DNA of 64,000 nt from Neobacillus mesonae (GTDB lineage: Bacteria; Bacillota; Bacilli; Bacillales; Cytobacillaceae), in contig NZ_KV440949.1 of NCBI RefSeq assembly GCF_001636315.1, positions 4,792,084 through 4,856,083 on the forward strand, given 5' to 3'. This document shows, piece by piece, positions 16,909 through 24,818 of the stretch. Within the stretch, counting starts at the first letter, position 1. Each line of letters opens with the position of its first letter. A model generated the notes under the pieces. That model made no database searches and was not told where the DNA came from. It saw only the letters and a program-made list of their open reading frames with translations. The position numbers were made by a program, and so were the translations under genes.

Positions 16909-18120
16909 TTGTTAGATCAAAAAACAATTGAAATCGTAAAGTCAACAGTACCTGTATTGGAACAACATGGAGAAGCAATTACAACAAAATTTTATCAGTT
17001 AATGTTTGGCAATCATCCTGAATTATTAAATATTTTTAACCATGCGAATCAAAAGCAAGGCAGACAGCAAAGAGCATTGGCAAGTGCGGTATATGCGGCG
17101 GCAGCATACATTGATAATCTTGAAGCAATTCTTCCAGTAGTGAAGCAAATCGCTCATAAACATAGAAGTCTTGGCATTAAACCAGAACATTATCCAATTG
17201 TCGGTAAGCATTTGTTATTAGCGATTAAAGATGTACTTGGCGATGCTGCAACAGATGAAATCATCGATGCATGGGCAAAAGCCTACGGTGTCATTGCTGA
17301 TGCTTTTATCGGTGTAGAAGCAGAAATGTATGCTGAGGCTAAAAACCAAAAAGGCGGCTGGGAAGATTTCCGTAGATTTATCGTTGACAAGAAGATTGCT
17401 GAAAGTGATGTCATTACATCCTTCTATTTAAAGCCTGTTGATCACAAGCCAATTGCTGATTTTAGGCCTGGCCAATACATCAGTATCAAGCTTGAAATTG
17501 AAGGGGAAAAATTTACTCATATCCGTCAATACAGCTTGTCGGATGCCCCTGGTAAGGACTACTACCGAATTAGTGTAAAACGTGAAGCAGGTATGCTAAA
17601 TCCAGATGGCAAAGTCTCTAACTACCTGCATGACAGTGTAGAAGAGGGCGAAATTCTTCAAATCAGCGCACCGGCTGGTGACTTTGTGCTTGATACGAAT
17701 AAGGAAACACCTGTTGTTCTGTTAAGCGGCGGTGTCGGCTTAACACCGATGATGAGCATGCTGAAAACAGTTGTTGACGTTCAGCCTGAACGAAAAGTGA
17801 CGTTCATCCATGCAGCACAAAACGGTAATGTTCATGCCTTAAGAGATGAAGTAGAAGAGCTTGCACAGCTGGAAAACGTGACATCTTATTTCTTCTATGA
17901 TTCACCGACGGAGGAAGATCGCGAGAACAATCGTTTTGACGTAGAAGGCTATGTAACCCGTGAATGGCTGGAAGAGAAAGTTCCTGTCGGAGAAGCAGAT
18001 TTTTATTTCTGCGGTCCAGTACCATTCATGAAAGCTATAAACGGCTTCCTATTAGACTTGGAAGTAAATGAAGATTGCATCCATTTTGAATTCTTTGGAC
18101 CAAAAGCAGCCTTAGTATAA
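16909..18120 (+). CDS. hmp: Flavohemoglobin (nitric oxide dioxygenase)
   Basis: Oxidises NO to nitrate with O2 and NAD(P)H in the cytosol. The 403-residue protein has a globin domain (1-140; distal Tyr/Gln in FYQLMF, proximal His in IAHKHRSLGI near residue 85), a ferredoxin-reductase FAD domain (RQYSLSD, about 206) and an NAD-binding domain (LLSGGVGLTPMMSML, about 268, and YFCGPVPFM, about 366). The TTG at 16909 was chosen because AAGGAG lies 8 nt upstream and the protein then begins LDQKTIEIVKSTVPVL like B. subtilis Hmp. It is a single gene with its own terminator and an FNR-like promoter. Confidence 0.96.
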   Translation: MLDQKTIEIVKSTVPVLEQHGEAITTKFYQLMFGNHPELLNIFNHANQKQGRQQRALASAVYAAAAYIDNLEAILPVVKQIAHKHRSLGIKPEHYPIVGKHLLLAIKDVLGDAATDEIIDAWAKAYGVIADAFIGVEAEMYAEAKNQKGGWEDFRRFIVDKKIAESDVITSFYLKPVDHKPIADFRPGQYISIKLEIEGEKFTHIRQYSLSDAPGKDYYRISVKREAGMLNPDGKVSNYLHDSVEEGEILQISAPAGDFVLDTNKETPVVLLSGGVGLTPMMSMLKTVVDVQPERKVTFIHAAQNGNVHALRDEVEELAQLENVTSYFFYDSPTEEDRENNRFDVEGYVTREWLEEKVPVGEADFYFCGPVPFMKAINGFLLDLEVNEDCIHFEFFGPKAALV

Positions 18121-18128
18121 TAATAACA

Positions 18129-18164
18129 AACCCGGTTCCGCAGTTAAACGGAATCGGGTTTTTT
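18129..18164 (+). terminator. hmp terminator
   Basis: 12-bp stem AACCCGGTTCCG / CGGAATCGGGTT (with G-U), 8-nt loop, then TTTTTT. Confidence 0.9.
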
Positions 18165-18273
18165 AATTCTTAGTATTTTCCATATAATATATTATTTGTA
18201 AAGCTAAAAGTTTGAATCCGTTAATGTTTATGTTTAAATAAAAGTAAGAATAGGCTGGAAGGGATTGAGCTTT

Positions 18274-19050
18274 TTGAGTAAAAATATGATCCGTTCAATT
18301 ACCATCATTGCGATATTTTTCTGTCTTCTATGGCTTCTTGGACTTGGCTGGGCGGTTGGTGATTATTATGCAGGAAAACCCGACAAGCCCCCGCAGACGA
18401 CTGGTGTTGTCACAAAGGCGGAAAATAAAAAGGGATTAACGGTTGTTGCCTTAGGAGATTCGCTTACACGTGGAACGGGTGATGAGACGGGAAAGGGTTA
18501 TGTTGGAGTTTTAGTGGATGAAATCAAGGAAAAAACAAAACAGCCTGTACAGTTGACCAACCTTGGTATTAATGGCCAACGATCCGATCAGTTAAAAAGG
18601 CAAGTCGTGCAAACAGAAGTCGGCCGACAGCTGCAAAAAGCAGATGTCATTTTGGTGACGATTGGTGGAAATGATTTATTTCGCAGTGGACAAGGATTAA
18701 TGGATTTCCAGACAGGCGATATTGCAGCGATTGAGAAAAAATACTTAAATAATTTAAAATTTATTTTTGAACAAATCCGCAAACAAAATAAAGAGGCAAA
18801 TGTATTTTTTATTGGTCTGTATAACCCATTTATAAATTTAGGTCAAGGTAAAGAAATGTCGAAGGTGGTCCGCCACTGGAATTATGACAGTGCCGAGGTC
18901 AGTGCTGAATTTCCCAAGGTTGTGTTTGTTCCAACATTTGATTTGTTTGAGTTGAAGGTGAATGACTATTTGTATTCTGATAAATTCCATCCCAATACTA
19001 AAGGGTACCGGCTGATTGCAGAGCGTGTCGCTTCATTGCTTACCTGGTAA
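18274..19050 (+). CDS. Membrane-anchored SGNH/GDSL-family hydrolase
   Basis: Esterase/lipase-like protein of about 258 residues held by an N-terminal transmembrane helix (about residues 6-28) with the catalytic domain outside. Block I is VALGDSLTRG (nucleophile Ser about residue 64), block III is TIGGNDLF, and block V is DKFHPNTKGY (Asp and His of the triad). The family resembles Bacillus YpmR-type proteins; the substrate is unknown. The TTG at 18274 is preferred because GGAAGGG lies about 10 nt upstream, while an earlier TTG overlaps it. An ABC exporter follows 14 nt downstream in the same operon, so the three probably act together on the envelope. Confidence 0.85.
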   Translation: MSKNMIRSITIIAIFFCLLWLLGLGWAVGDYYAGKPDKPPQTTGVVTKAENKKGLTVVALGDSLTRGTGDETGKGYVGVLVDEIKEKTKQPVQLTNLGINGQRSDQLKRQVVQTEVGRQLQKADVILVTIGGNDLFRSGQGLMDFQTGDIAAIEKKYLNNLKFIFEQIRKQNKEANVFFIGLYNPFINLGQGKEMSKVVRHWNYDSAEVSAEFPKVVFVPTFDLFELKVNDYLYSDKFHPNTKGYRLIAERVASLLTW

Positions 19051-19064
19051 GGAGATTTTTACTT

Positions 19065-19979
19065 ATGGAGAAAAAAATCACATTAGCTGTTAAGGATTTA
19101 AGAAAAGTAATTGGAAGGCGGGAGATTATTAAGGGCCTGACTTTTGAGTTGCGCGAAGGGGAAGTATTTGGCTTCCTTGGGCCAAATGGTGCGGGGAAAA
19201 CGACAACGATCCGTATGCTTGTCGGATTGATTAAACCGACATCAGGAAGCATTCAAATTTGCGGCAGCAACATTGCAGCGGATTTTCAAGGGGCCCTAAA
19301 GAACTTAGGTTGTATCGTCGAAAACCCGGAACTATACCCATATCTTTCGGGCTATAACAATCTCTTGCATTTTGCACGTATGCTAGATGGTGTTGGGGAG
19401 GATCGGATTAAAGAGGTTACCGAACTTGTCGGTTTATCGGAACGAATCCATGATAAGGTTAAAACCTATTCGCTTGGAATGCGTCAGCGTCTAGGCATCG
19501 CCCAGGCACTGTTGGGAAATCCGAAAGTGTTAATTTTGGATGAGCCGACAAATGGATTGGATCCGGCGGGAATTCGCGAAATGAGGGAATTTATTCGCTA
19601 TCTCGCCGAGCATGAAGGTTTAAGTGTCCTTGTATCAAGCCATTTATTGAGCGAAATTCAGCTTCTATGCGACCGAGTGGCAATTATTGCGAAAGGTGCG
19701 ATCATTCGTACAGATACCGTACATAAGCTTTTAGCGAATCGGGAAAAGATGGTGTGGCGTATGGAACCCGCTATGAAAGGAAAAGAGGTATTAGGTGCAC
19801 TAACGGCAATTGAAGTCAAAGAGAATGGGGCGGTCTGGACTGAATTTAATGAACAAATGACACCCCAATGGAATAAACAGCTTGTCGATGCAGGGGTGTC
19901 CGTACTGGAAATGCACCGCAAAATGCCTGTGCTGGAAGATTTATTCCTCGAACTGACCGGGGGTGAAACAATTGAATAA
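19065..19979 (+). CDS. ABC exporter ATP-binding protein
   Basis: ATPase of a DrrA/BcrA-like ABC-2 exporter, 304 residues. It has Walker A GPNGAGKTT (about 43), signature YSLGMRQRLGIAQALL (about 140), Walker B VLILDEPTNGLDP and His switch SSHLL. The C-terminal 80 residues form the usual extension of this class. ATG 19065 follows GGAGA and lies 14 nt after the SGNH hydrolase stop; it overlaps the permease start by 8 nt. The transported substrate (antibiotic, lipid or peptide) cannot be inferred. Confidence 0.92.
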   Translation: MEKKITLAVKDLRKVIGRREIIKGLTFELREGEVFGFLGPNGAGKTTTIRMLVGLIKPTSGSIQICGSNIAADFQGALKNLGCIVENPELYPYLSGYNNLLHFARMLDGVGEDRIKEVTELVGLSERIHDKVKTYSLGMRQRLGIAQALLGNPKVLILDEPTNGLDPAGIREMREFIRYLAEHEGLSVLVSSHLLSEIQLLCDRVAIIAKGAIIRTDTVHKLLANREKMVWRMEPAMKGKEVLGALTAIEVKENGAVWTEFNEQMTPQWNKQLVDAGVSVLEMHRKMPVLEDLFLELTGGETIE

Positions 19980-20952
19980 ATTAGTTCAAAATGAAATGAT
20001 GAAGCTAATTGCCAAGAAACGCCTGGTTGTTATTGCCCTTATTATCGGTGTGCTCGTAGTCCTGTTTACCTATGCGCAATATAAACAAGTCCAAACACAG
20101 CGGGAAAAATTAGGGACAAGTGATTGGCGCACGATTTTGCAGCAGCAAATCGTCGATACAACCAACCGGCTCAGCAGCAGCCGAATTTCTGACGAGTGGA
20201 AAAAGCAGTTGCAAATATCGCTCCAGCAGCAACAGTATTATTTGGACCATGATATTAATCCAGCTGAGCCAGGGGCACCGACCTTTATGCGTATTTTTCT
20301 GGAAAACTCGATTGATTTATTTATCCCATTAATGGTGATGGTGATTGCGAGTGACTTGGTCTCGTCGGAGCATAGTCTTGGTACCATTAAACTTTTGCTC
20401 ACACGGCCGGTAAGAAGGTGGCAGGTACTGCTCAGTAAATATATCACATTGTGCTTAGCAGTATCCTTAATCATTGCCATCGCCGGCTTTCTATCTTATG
20501 CCATTTCAGGCTTTGTATTTGGCTACAAGGGTTTTGGGACTCCGATTTTAACAGGGTTTAATGTAACGGATGAGGGGCTCAATACCTCAGATGTAAAGCT
20601 GTTAAGTTTATGGAAGTTTTTATTAATGGACTTTGGACTTGTTTGGTTTGTCGCAATCGTGGTTGGTACATTATCGTTCATGCTATCAGTGTTGATTCGG
20701 AGTACTGCCGCGGGCATGGGTGTGATGCTAGCCGCGTTAATATCCGGAGCAATCCTAAATAATATGGTTTCTTCTTGGGAATCAGCGAAATATTTTTTCA
20801 TGGTCAATCTCAGGTTGACCGATTACATGAAAGGGAACGCACCACCGATCGAAGGGATGAATCTTTCGTTTTCGATGTCGGTCCTATTAGTATGGTGGGC
20901 AGCTGCATTATTTGTTTCCTTTATTGTTTTCACGAAAAAAGATGTTTATTAG
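19972..20952 (+). CDS. ABC-2 type exporter permease
   Basis: A 326-residue membrane protein with one N-terminal helix (about residues 18-36), a long extracellular loop rich in Gln (about 40-105) and five further helices, ending in a final helix VLLVWWAAALFVSFIVF. The segment EHSLGTIKLLLTRPVRRW is typical of ABC-2 permeases. The start is TTG 19972 behind GGGGGTGA; the GTG at 19963 is part of that SD. It is translationally coupled to the ATPase gene. Confidence 0.88.
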   Translation: MNKLVQNEMMKLIAKKRLVVIALIIGVLVVLFTYAQYKQVQTQREKLGTSDWRTILQQQIVDTTNRLSSSRISDEWKKQLQISLQQQQYYLDHDINPAEPGAPTFMRIFLENSIDLFIPLMVMVIASDLVSSEHSLGTIKLLLTRPVRRWQVLLSKYITLCLAVSLIIAIAGFLSYAISGFVFGYKGFGTPILTGFNVTDEGLNTSDVKLLSLWKFLLMDFGLVWFVAIVVGTLSFMLSVLIRSTAAGMGVMLAALISGAILNNMVSSWESAKYFFMVNLRLTDYMKGNAPPIEGMNLSFSMSVLLVWWAAALFVSFIVFTKKDVY

Positions 20953-20957
20953 GGATT

Positions 20958-20994
20958 AGACCCCTTTCAGGAGATGGAAGGGGGTCTTTTTTTT
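20958..20994 (+). terminator. Terminator of the SGNH-ABC operon
   Basis: Stem GACCCCTTT / AAGGGGGTC with a 10-nt loop, followed by TTTTTTTTA. Confidence 0.9.
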
Positions 20995-21102
20995 ACCCTA
21001 GAAAAAATTTGTCGGAATGGTAAATTTTTTTTGCATAACTGGGCATGATAACATCTTGTGAAGCATTTTAATTTTACAAAGGAATATAGGAAGGTGAAAG
21101 AC

Positions 21103-21618
21103 ATGAAGTTAAAAGTTTTCTTTCTAGCGCTAGGAATTGTATTGTCATCAGCAGGGGTAGCAGCGGCAGAGCCGACGGTGCCTGACACCAATAGAGATCA
21201 CCACCACCACAAGGATTGGCATGCAAAGATGTTGAAACGGGAGCAATTGCTTCTATCTTGGGTTGACCAGTACACTCCTGAGAAGAAAGCTGAGTGGACC
21301 AGAGCTATTGCGGAAAAGAAGGAGTTACGCAAACAGTGGATGAGTCCGGAAAATGCCCAAAAGCGTGAACAATGGAAAAAGGAAAAAATGGAGAAGATGC
21401 AGGAGTTAAAGAAGCAGCTGGAAGAAGGGAAGATTACGAAGGAGCAATTTATGAAAGAGGTTCATGGTGGTAAAAACATGGCCCATTGGAAATCGTTCCG
21501 CGACCTGAAAACAGCTGTCGATAATAAGGATGACAAACAGGCTAGGGAAATTCTGAACCGCCTGTTAGTACATTATAAGGCTCATAATGCCAAGATGAAA
21601 AAGATGTTGGCAGAATAA
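21103..21618 (+). CDS. Secreted charged helical protein, unknown function
   Basis: A 171-residue precursor with a Sec signal peptide (MKLKVFFLALG..., cleavage near VAAA-EP at about residue 24), then a His cluster (DHHHHKDWH, about 32-40) and a long Lys/Glu/Gln-rich helical region with likely coiled coil (about 45-130). The start is ATG 21103 with GGAAGGTG 7 nt upstream. The His cluster could bind metal, and the overall character resembles small periplasmic Spy/CpxP-like chaperones, but no family signature is seen. It is monocistronic with its own terminator. Confidence 0.75.
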   Translation: MKLKVFFLALGIVLSSAGVAAAEPTVPDTNRDHHHHKDWHAKMLKREQLLLSWVDQYTPEKKAEWTRAIAEKKELRKQWMSPENAQKREQWKKEKMEKMQELKKQLEEGKITKEQFMKEVHGGKNMAHWKSFRDLKTAVDNKDDKQAREILNRLLVHYKAHNAKMKKMLAE

Positions 21619-21632
21619 GAAACGAGATGTCT

Positions 21633-21660
21633 AAGCCAATCATTGGGGATTGGCTTTTCT
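21633..21660 (+). terminator. Terminator after the secreted helical protein
   Basis: Stem AAGCCAATC / GATTGGCTT with a 6-nt loop and a TTTT tail. Confidence 0.8.
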
Positions 21661-21741
21661 GCCTTTTAGGCAAATGATAACAATTGTAAAACATGAACCC
21701 AGCGGGAAGTGTAAGAATGATACATTTTAAGGAGGGTCAGT

Positions 21742-21867
21742 ATGAAGCGTAAGGGATTAATGATGACAACGGCCGCATTAGGGGCAGCTTATTTACTTCG
21801 TAACAATAAGTCACGGAAAAAATTAATGGGTCAATTCCAGGCGTTAGCTGATAGAACGAGAAGATAA
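21742..21867 (+). CDS. Small 41-residue basic protein
   Basis: Begins MKRKGLMMTTAALGAAYLLR and ends with a basic RTRR tail: one hydrophobic segment (about residues 6-19) then a basic region (NNKSRKKLMGQFQALADR). AAGGAGGG lies 6 nt before the ATG. Very short Bacillus proteins of this pattern (compare DUF3918/YrzQ-like) exist in many genomes without known function. A terminator follows 6 nt after the stop. Confidence 0.65.
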   Translation: MKRKGLMMTTAALGAAYLLRNNKSRKKLMGQFQALADRTRR

Positions 21868-21872
21868 TCAAC

Positions 21873-21912
21873 AAAAAGCATCCCCCGTAAATGACACAAG
21901 GGATGCTTTTTC
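21873..21912. terminator. Bidirectional terminator between the 41-residue gene and tatA
   Basis: Stem AAAAGCATCCC / GGGATGCTTTT flanked by A and T runs, between convergent genes. Confidence 0.88.
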
Positions 21913-22128
21913 TTATTTTTTTAAATCAATTGCTTCTTTTTTAGCTTCTTGTATATCGCTTTTTATTTCTTCTTTAATATCATCGGCAATTCCATCAGTA
22001 GCACGTTTAAATTCGCGGATCGATTTGCCAAAAGCACGGCCAATCTCCGGCAGCTTATTTGGACCAAATATGATAAGGGCAAGTACTAATATTAAAATTA
22101 ATCCAGGCATTCCAATATTAGAAAGCAT
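21913..22128 (-). CDS. tatA: Sec-independent translocase subunit TatA
   Basis: Pore-forming component of the twin-arginine export system. The 71-residue protein has the N-terminal helix (IGMPGLILILVLALIIFGP), the FGPNKLPEIGRAFGKSIREFK hinge and amphipathic helix (by position 19-40) and an acidic/basic C-terminal tail. The start is ATG 22128 with AGGAGC 8 nt upstream; a longer frame from 22146 has no SD. There is no tatC beside it, so this is an orphan tatA (as B. subtilis tatAc) that must work with a TatC encoded elsewhere. Confidence 0.93.
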   Translation of the reverse strand: MLSNIGMPGLILILVLALIIFGPNKLPEIGRAFGKSIREFKRATDGIADDIKEEIKSDIQEAKKEAIDLKK

Positions 22129-22213
22129 AAGTTCAGCTCCTAGCAATGAGTAGTTTCTTCAGTTTTAATTATAGCCGTTACACCATCATTATTCTACCAT
22201 TATAATGTGAATT

Positions 22214-23413
22214 TTAGTTCACAAGTGTATTTAAATTTTTGGTTTTGCCCTCATAAAAATCTTGGATTGCTTTATCTGTATAGACCCAGCCCTTCCAGCC
22301 AATATGAATCGTATCCTTAAGGAAATACGGGTCGTATTCATGCTCGGAGAAATCGGCAACGGCAAAGCCTTCAGCCTCTATTTGTTTTTTGATCTTTTCA
22401 TAATACACAGTACGGCCCTTTTTAGGGAAACCGGTATAGTCGTACCATTTTCCGTTCACAGGAATAGAGATAAATAACGGTTCTGCTCCTGCATCTTTTA
22501 AAAGGTCAAGCACCATTTGAAAATCTCGATATTCAATCGACTTGCCATAGGAGGCGCCGGCCTTCTGATCTTTCATGGACGGAACCATTTCTCTAATTTT
22601 ATTATACTGACCATTTGTAACGTAGAATTCATTATTTGTTGATCTTCGTTTTCCATATCGCTCGGCTTGGGCTGCTAATCGTTTCCATGTTCTATGTTTC
22701 ACTTTTGGACTTAATGCTCTTTTATGAGGTTTTCCGCCCGCCAGCGTATAGTAAAGATCCTTTTTTACCAATATGTCTCGATAAACACGGGCAATTGGAC
22801 GGACAAGGGCACTTTTTCTTTTCGTCCAAGGATTATTGGAAATCTCCGCCTTATACATCGTTGACAAAATTGGGTCTTTTCGTATTGGCGAATACGTTAA
22901 TAACCGCTTAATCGCTGCTCTCTTAAGCTTCGGGTCAATCGTGTTGTTGAATGCTAAATCATACCCCTGCAATGAAGAATAGTTGGGAACAAAATGAGTT
23001 TCGTCTGTCCCTTTTGGTTGAAACCATTGCGGTGATACGATAAAAATGATTTTTTTCCCTTTTAGCTGTTTCGTATGTTCAGCAAAATTTAAAAAATGTG
23101 TAATCGATGTTGTTCCACCGCGGCCGATAAGAAACGGGGTAAAATCAGCGCCCGTTTCTTGGAAATAATTAGAAGGGTGGAAGCGATCAAGCCTGGCAAG
23201 CTCAGAGGAGCCATACATTGGCAAAAAATGCTTATCCTCAAGCATTTTTTGCTGTACATATTTCCCTTGAAACATAAATGGATTTAATTCTGTTGCTGCT
23301 TCTTCAACCCTGTTTTTCGGAATTATACGCTCAACCCACTGATTTGGAATAGCTGCCAAAATGACCAGAACAAGAAAGGCCGCGATTATGGGTGAGAATA
23401 TTGCCTTTTTCAT
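22214..23413 (-). CDS. dltD: D-alanyl-lipoteichoic acid biosynthesis protein DltD
   Basis: Membrane-anchored SGNH-like protein acting at the last step of D-alanine transfer to teichoic acid. The 399-residue protein has an N-terminal transmembrane helix (about 5-22), the motif PMYGSSELARLDRFHPS (nucleophile Ser about residue 71) and a C-terminal KDTIHIGWKGW (Asp and His). It overlaps dltC by 4 nt (ATGA), so translation is coupled, and it is the last gene of the dltXABCD operon on this strand. No strong terminator is seen in the 85 nt before tatA. Confidence 0.95.
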   Translation of the reverse strand: MKKAIFSPIIAAFLVLVILAAIPNQWVERIIPKNRVEEAATELNPFMFQGKYVQQKMLEDKHFLPMYGSSELARLDRFHPSNYFQETGADFTPFLIGRGGTTSITHFLNFAEHTKQLKGKKIIFIVSPQWFQPKGTDETHFVPNYSSLQGYDLAFNNTIDPKLKRAAIKRLLTYSPIRKDPILSTMYKAEISNNPWTKRKSALVRPIARVYRDILVKKDLYYTLAGGKPHKRALSPKVKHRTWKRLAAQAERYGKRRSTNNEFYVTNGQYNKIREMVPSMKDQKAGASYGKSIEYRDFQMVLDLLKDAGAEPLFISIPVNGKWYDYTGFPKKGRTVYYEKIKKQIEAEGFAVADFSEHEYDPYFLKDTIHIGWKGWVYTDKAIQDFYEGKTKNLNTLVN

Positions 23414-23646
23414 CTTAAATCAGCCAGCTGCATGGCGATGTTATTTGGTGTATTCCAAGTATCACGGTCAAATTCGGTAATCGGAACAAGGATTCCAAAA
23501 CGCTCCTCAAATTGAACCAATAATTCAACTGTTCCAAAGGAATCAAGTAATCCGGCATCGAATAAATCAATATCCGGATTTTCTTTTACAACATCATCCT
23601 GACAAATTTCCGCTAATAGTGAAATAACTTCATTTTTAAAATCCAT
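23410..23646 (-). CDS. dltC: D-alanyl carrier protein DltC
   Basis: Acyl-carrier-like protein (78 residues) carrying D-Ala on a phosphopantetheine arm from DltA to DltB. The attachment Ser is in LFDAGLLDSFGTVELL (DSF, about residue 35). The start is ATG 23646 with AAGGAG upstream; earlier in-frame codons overlap that site. It is located 14 nt after dltB and overlaps dltD by 4 nt. Confidence 0.95.
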   Translation of the reverse strand: MDFKNEVISLLAEICQDDVVKENPDIDLFDAGLLDSFGTVELLVQFEERFGILVPITEFDRDTWNTPNNIAMQLADLR

Positions 23647-23660
23647 CTTAATCAAACTCC

Positions 23661-24818
23661 TTAATTAAAATAATACCCTGAGAAAATATAAAAGCCTAGG
23701 CAGATAAAGTGAAACGTTATAATAACAGAAATAGCATGTGTCCATTTGTTTTGCGGCCACCACTTATGCTTTTTATTAAAACGTTCAAATGTATTGTATC
23801 CTACCATTAATAAGGCATGATAAATACCATAAATAATATATTGTGCTTCAAGCCCGTGCCAGAAGCCCATTAACAAAAACAAAAGAATATAACCAAGGTT
23901 TGAAAGTGTGTTACGGTTTTTAATCCATTTCTTCTTAGTCATCCAAAAAATAAATCTCATATATACATAGTCCCTAAACCAGAAGGAAAGGCTCATATGC
24001 CAGCGATTCCAGAAATCTTTAATATTCCGGCTGATAAATGGCTTATTAAAATTCTCCGGAGATTTGATTCCCATGATATAGCTGACACCAATCGCAAACG
24101 CACTATAGCCGGCAAAATCGAAAAAGAGATACAAGCTGTAGGCGTACATATAATAGAGATGATGTTCAAACGGACTATGGGCAATAAATTTTAATTTGCT
24201 AATGAAATAGTAATTAATAGAATACCCGATAATGTACTTATATAAAAATCCTCGAAAAATCTTATTGATTCCTTCATACAAGTATAACTTGTATTCTTCT
24301 CTCGAAATTTCGATTTCCAAATCCTTCGCAAAACGACGGTAACGGTCAATTGGACCTGACGAGATGGTCGGGAAGAATAGAATAAAATATAGCAATCGAT
24401 AAAGGGGAAGGTCTTGTTTGATCAGTCCGTCCCTTGTTTCCATCACCAATTGTGTTCCCTTGAAGGTTAAATAAGAGATACCCAGGAAACCAATAAACGT
24501 GATGGTTGAAAAATACGGCAGCAGCTTCGAAAGTATTAATGGAACAAGTGATAAAACCACTGTTAAATAAAAGATGAAATCACTATTGCTCTTTTTTCGG
24601 TAACGGATGTATGACTTGATTAATACTACTTGCCAGATGGTAAAGGCAATTAAAGCAATCGCCTGCTGCAGTGATGAAGCAAAGATGATGCCAAGCGCAA
24701 TCACCGTTACAAACATATTGTAGCTATGAACTTTTTTTCCTAGTAAGCCAAGGATGACTGTTGGTGCTAATAGAATTGCCAGAATGAAAAAGAATGTAAA
24801 AGAACCATAAGGTGTCAT
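23661..24818 (-). CDS. dltB: Teichoic acid D-alanyltransferase DltB (MBOAT)
   Basis: Multi-span membrane O-acyltransferase that passes D-Ala from DltC across the membrane. The 385-residue protein has about ten helices, the MBOAT motifs NFNKPFISRNIKDFWNRWHMSLSFW by position 253-277, and the conserved His in FLLMGFWHGLE (about residue 321). It overlaps dltA by 4 nt. Confidence 0.95.
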   Translation of the reverse strand: MTPYGSFTFFFILAILLAPTVILGLLGKKVHSYNMFVTVIALGIIFASSLQQAIALIAFTIWQVVLIKSYIRYRKKSNSDFIFYLTVVLSLVPLILSKLLPYFSTITFIGFLGISYLTFKGTQLVMETRDGLIKQDLPLYRLLYFILFFPTISSGPIDRYRRFAKDLEIEISREEYKLYLYEGINKIFRGFLYKYIIGYSINYYFISKLKFIAHSPFEHHLYYMYAYSLYLFFDFAGYSAFAIGVSYIMGIKSPENFNKPFISRNIKDFWNRWHMSLSFWFRDYVYMRFIFWMTKKKWIKNRNTLSNLGYILLFLLMGFWHGLEAQYIIYGIYHALLMVGYNTFERFNKKHKWWPQNKWTHAISVIITFHFICLGFYIFSGYYFN

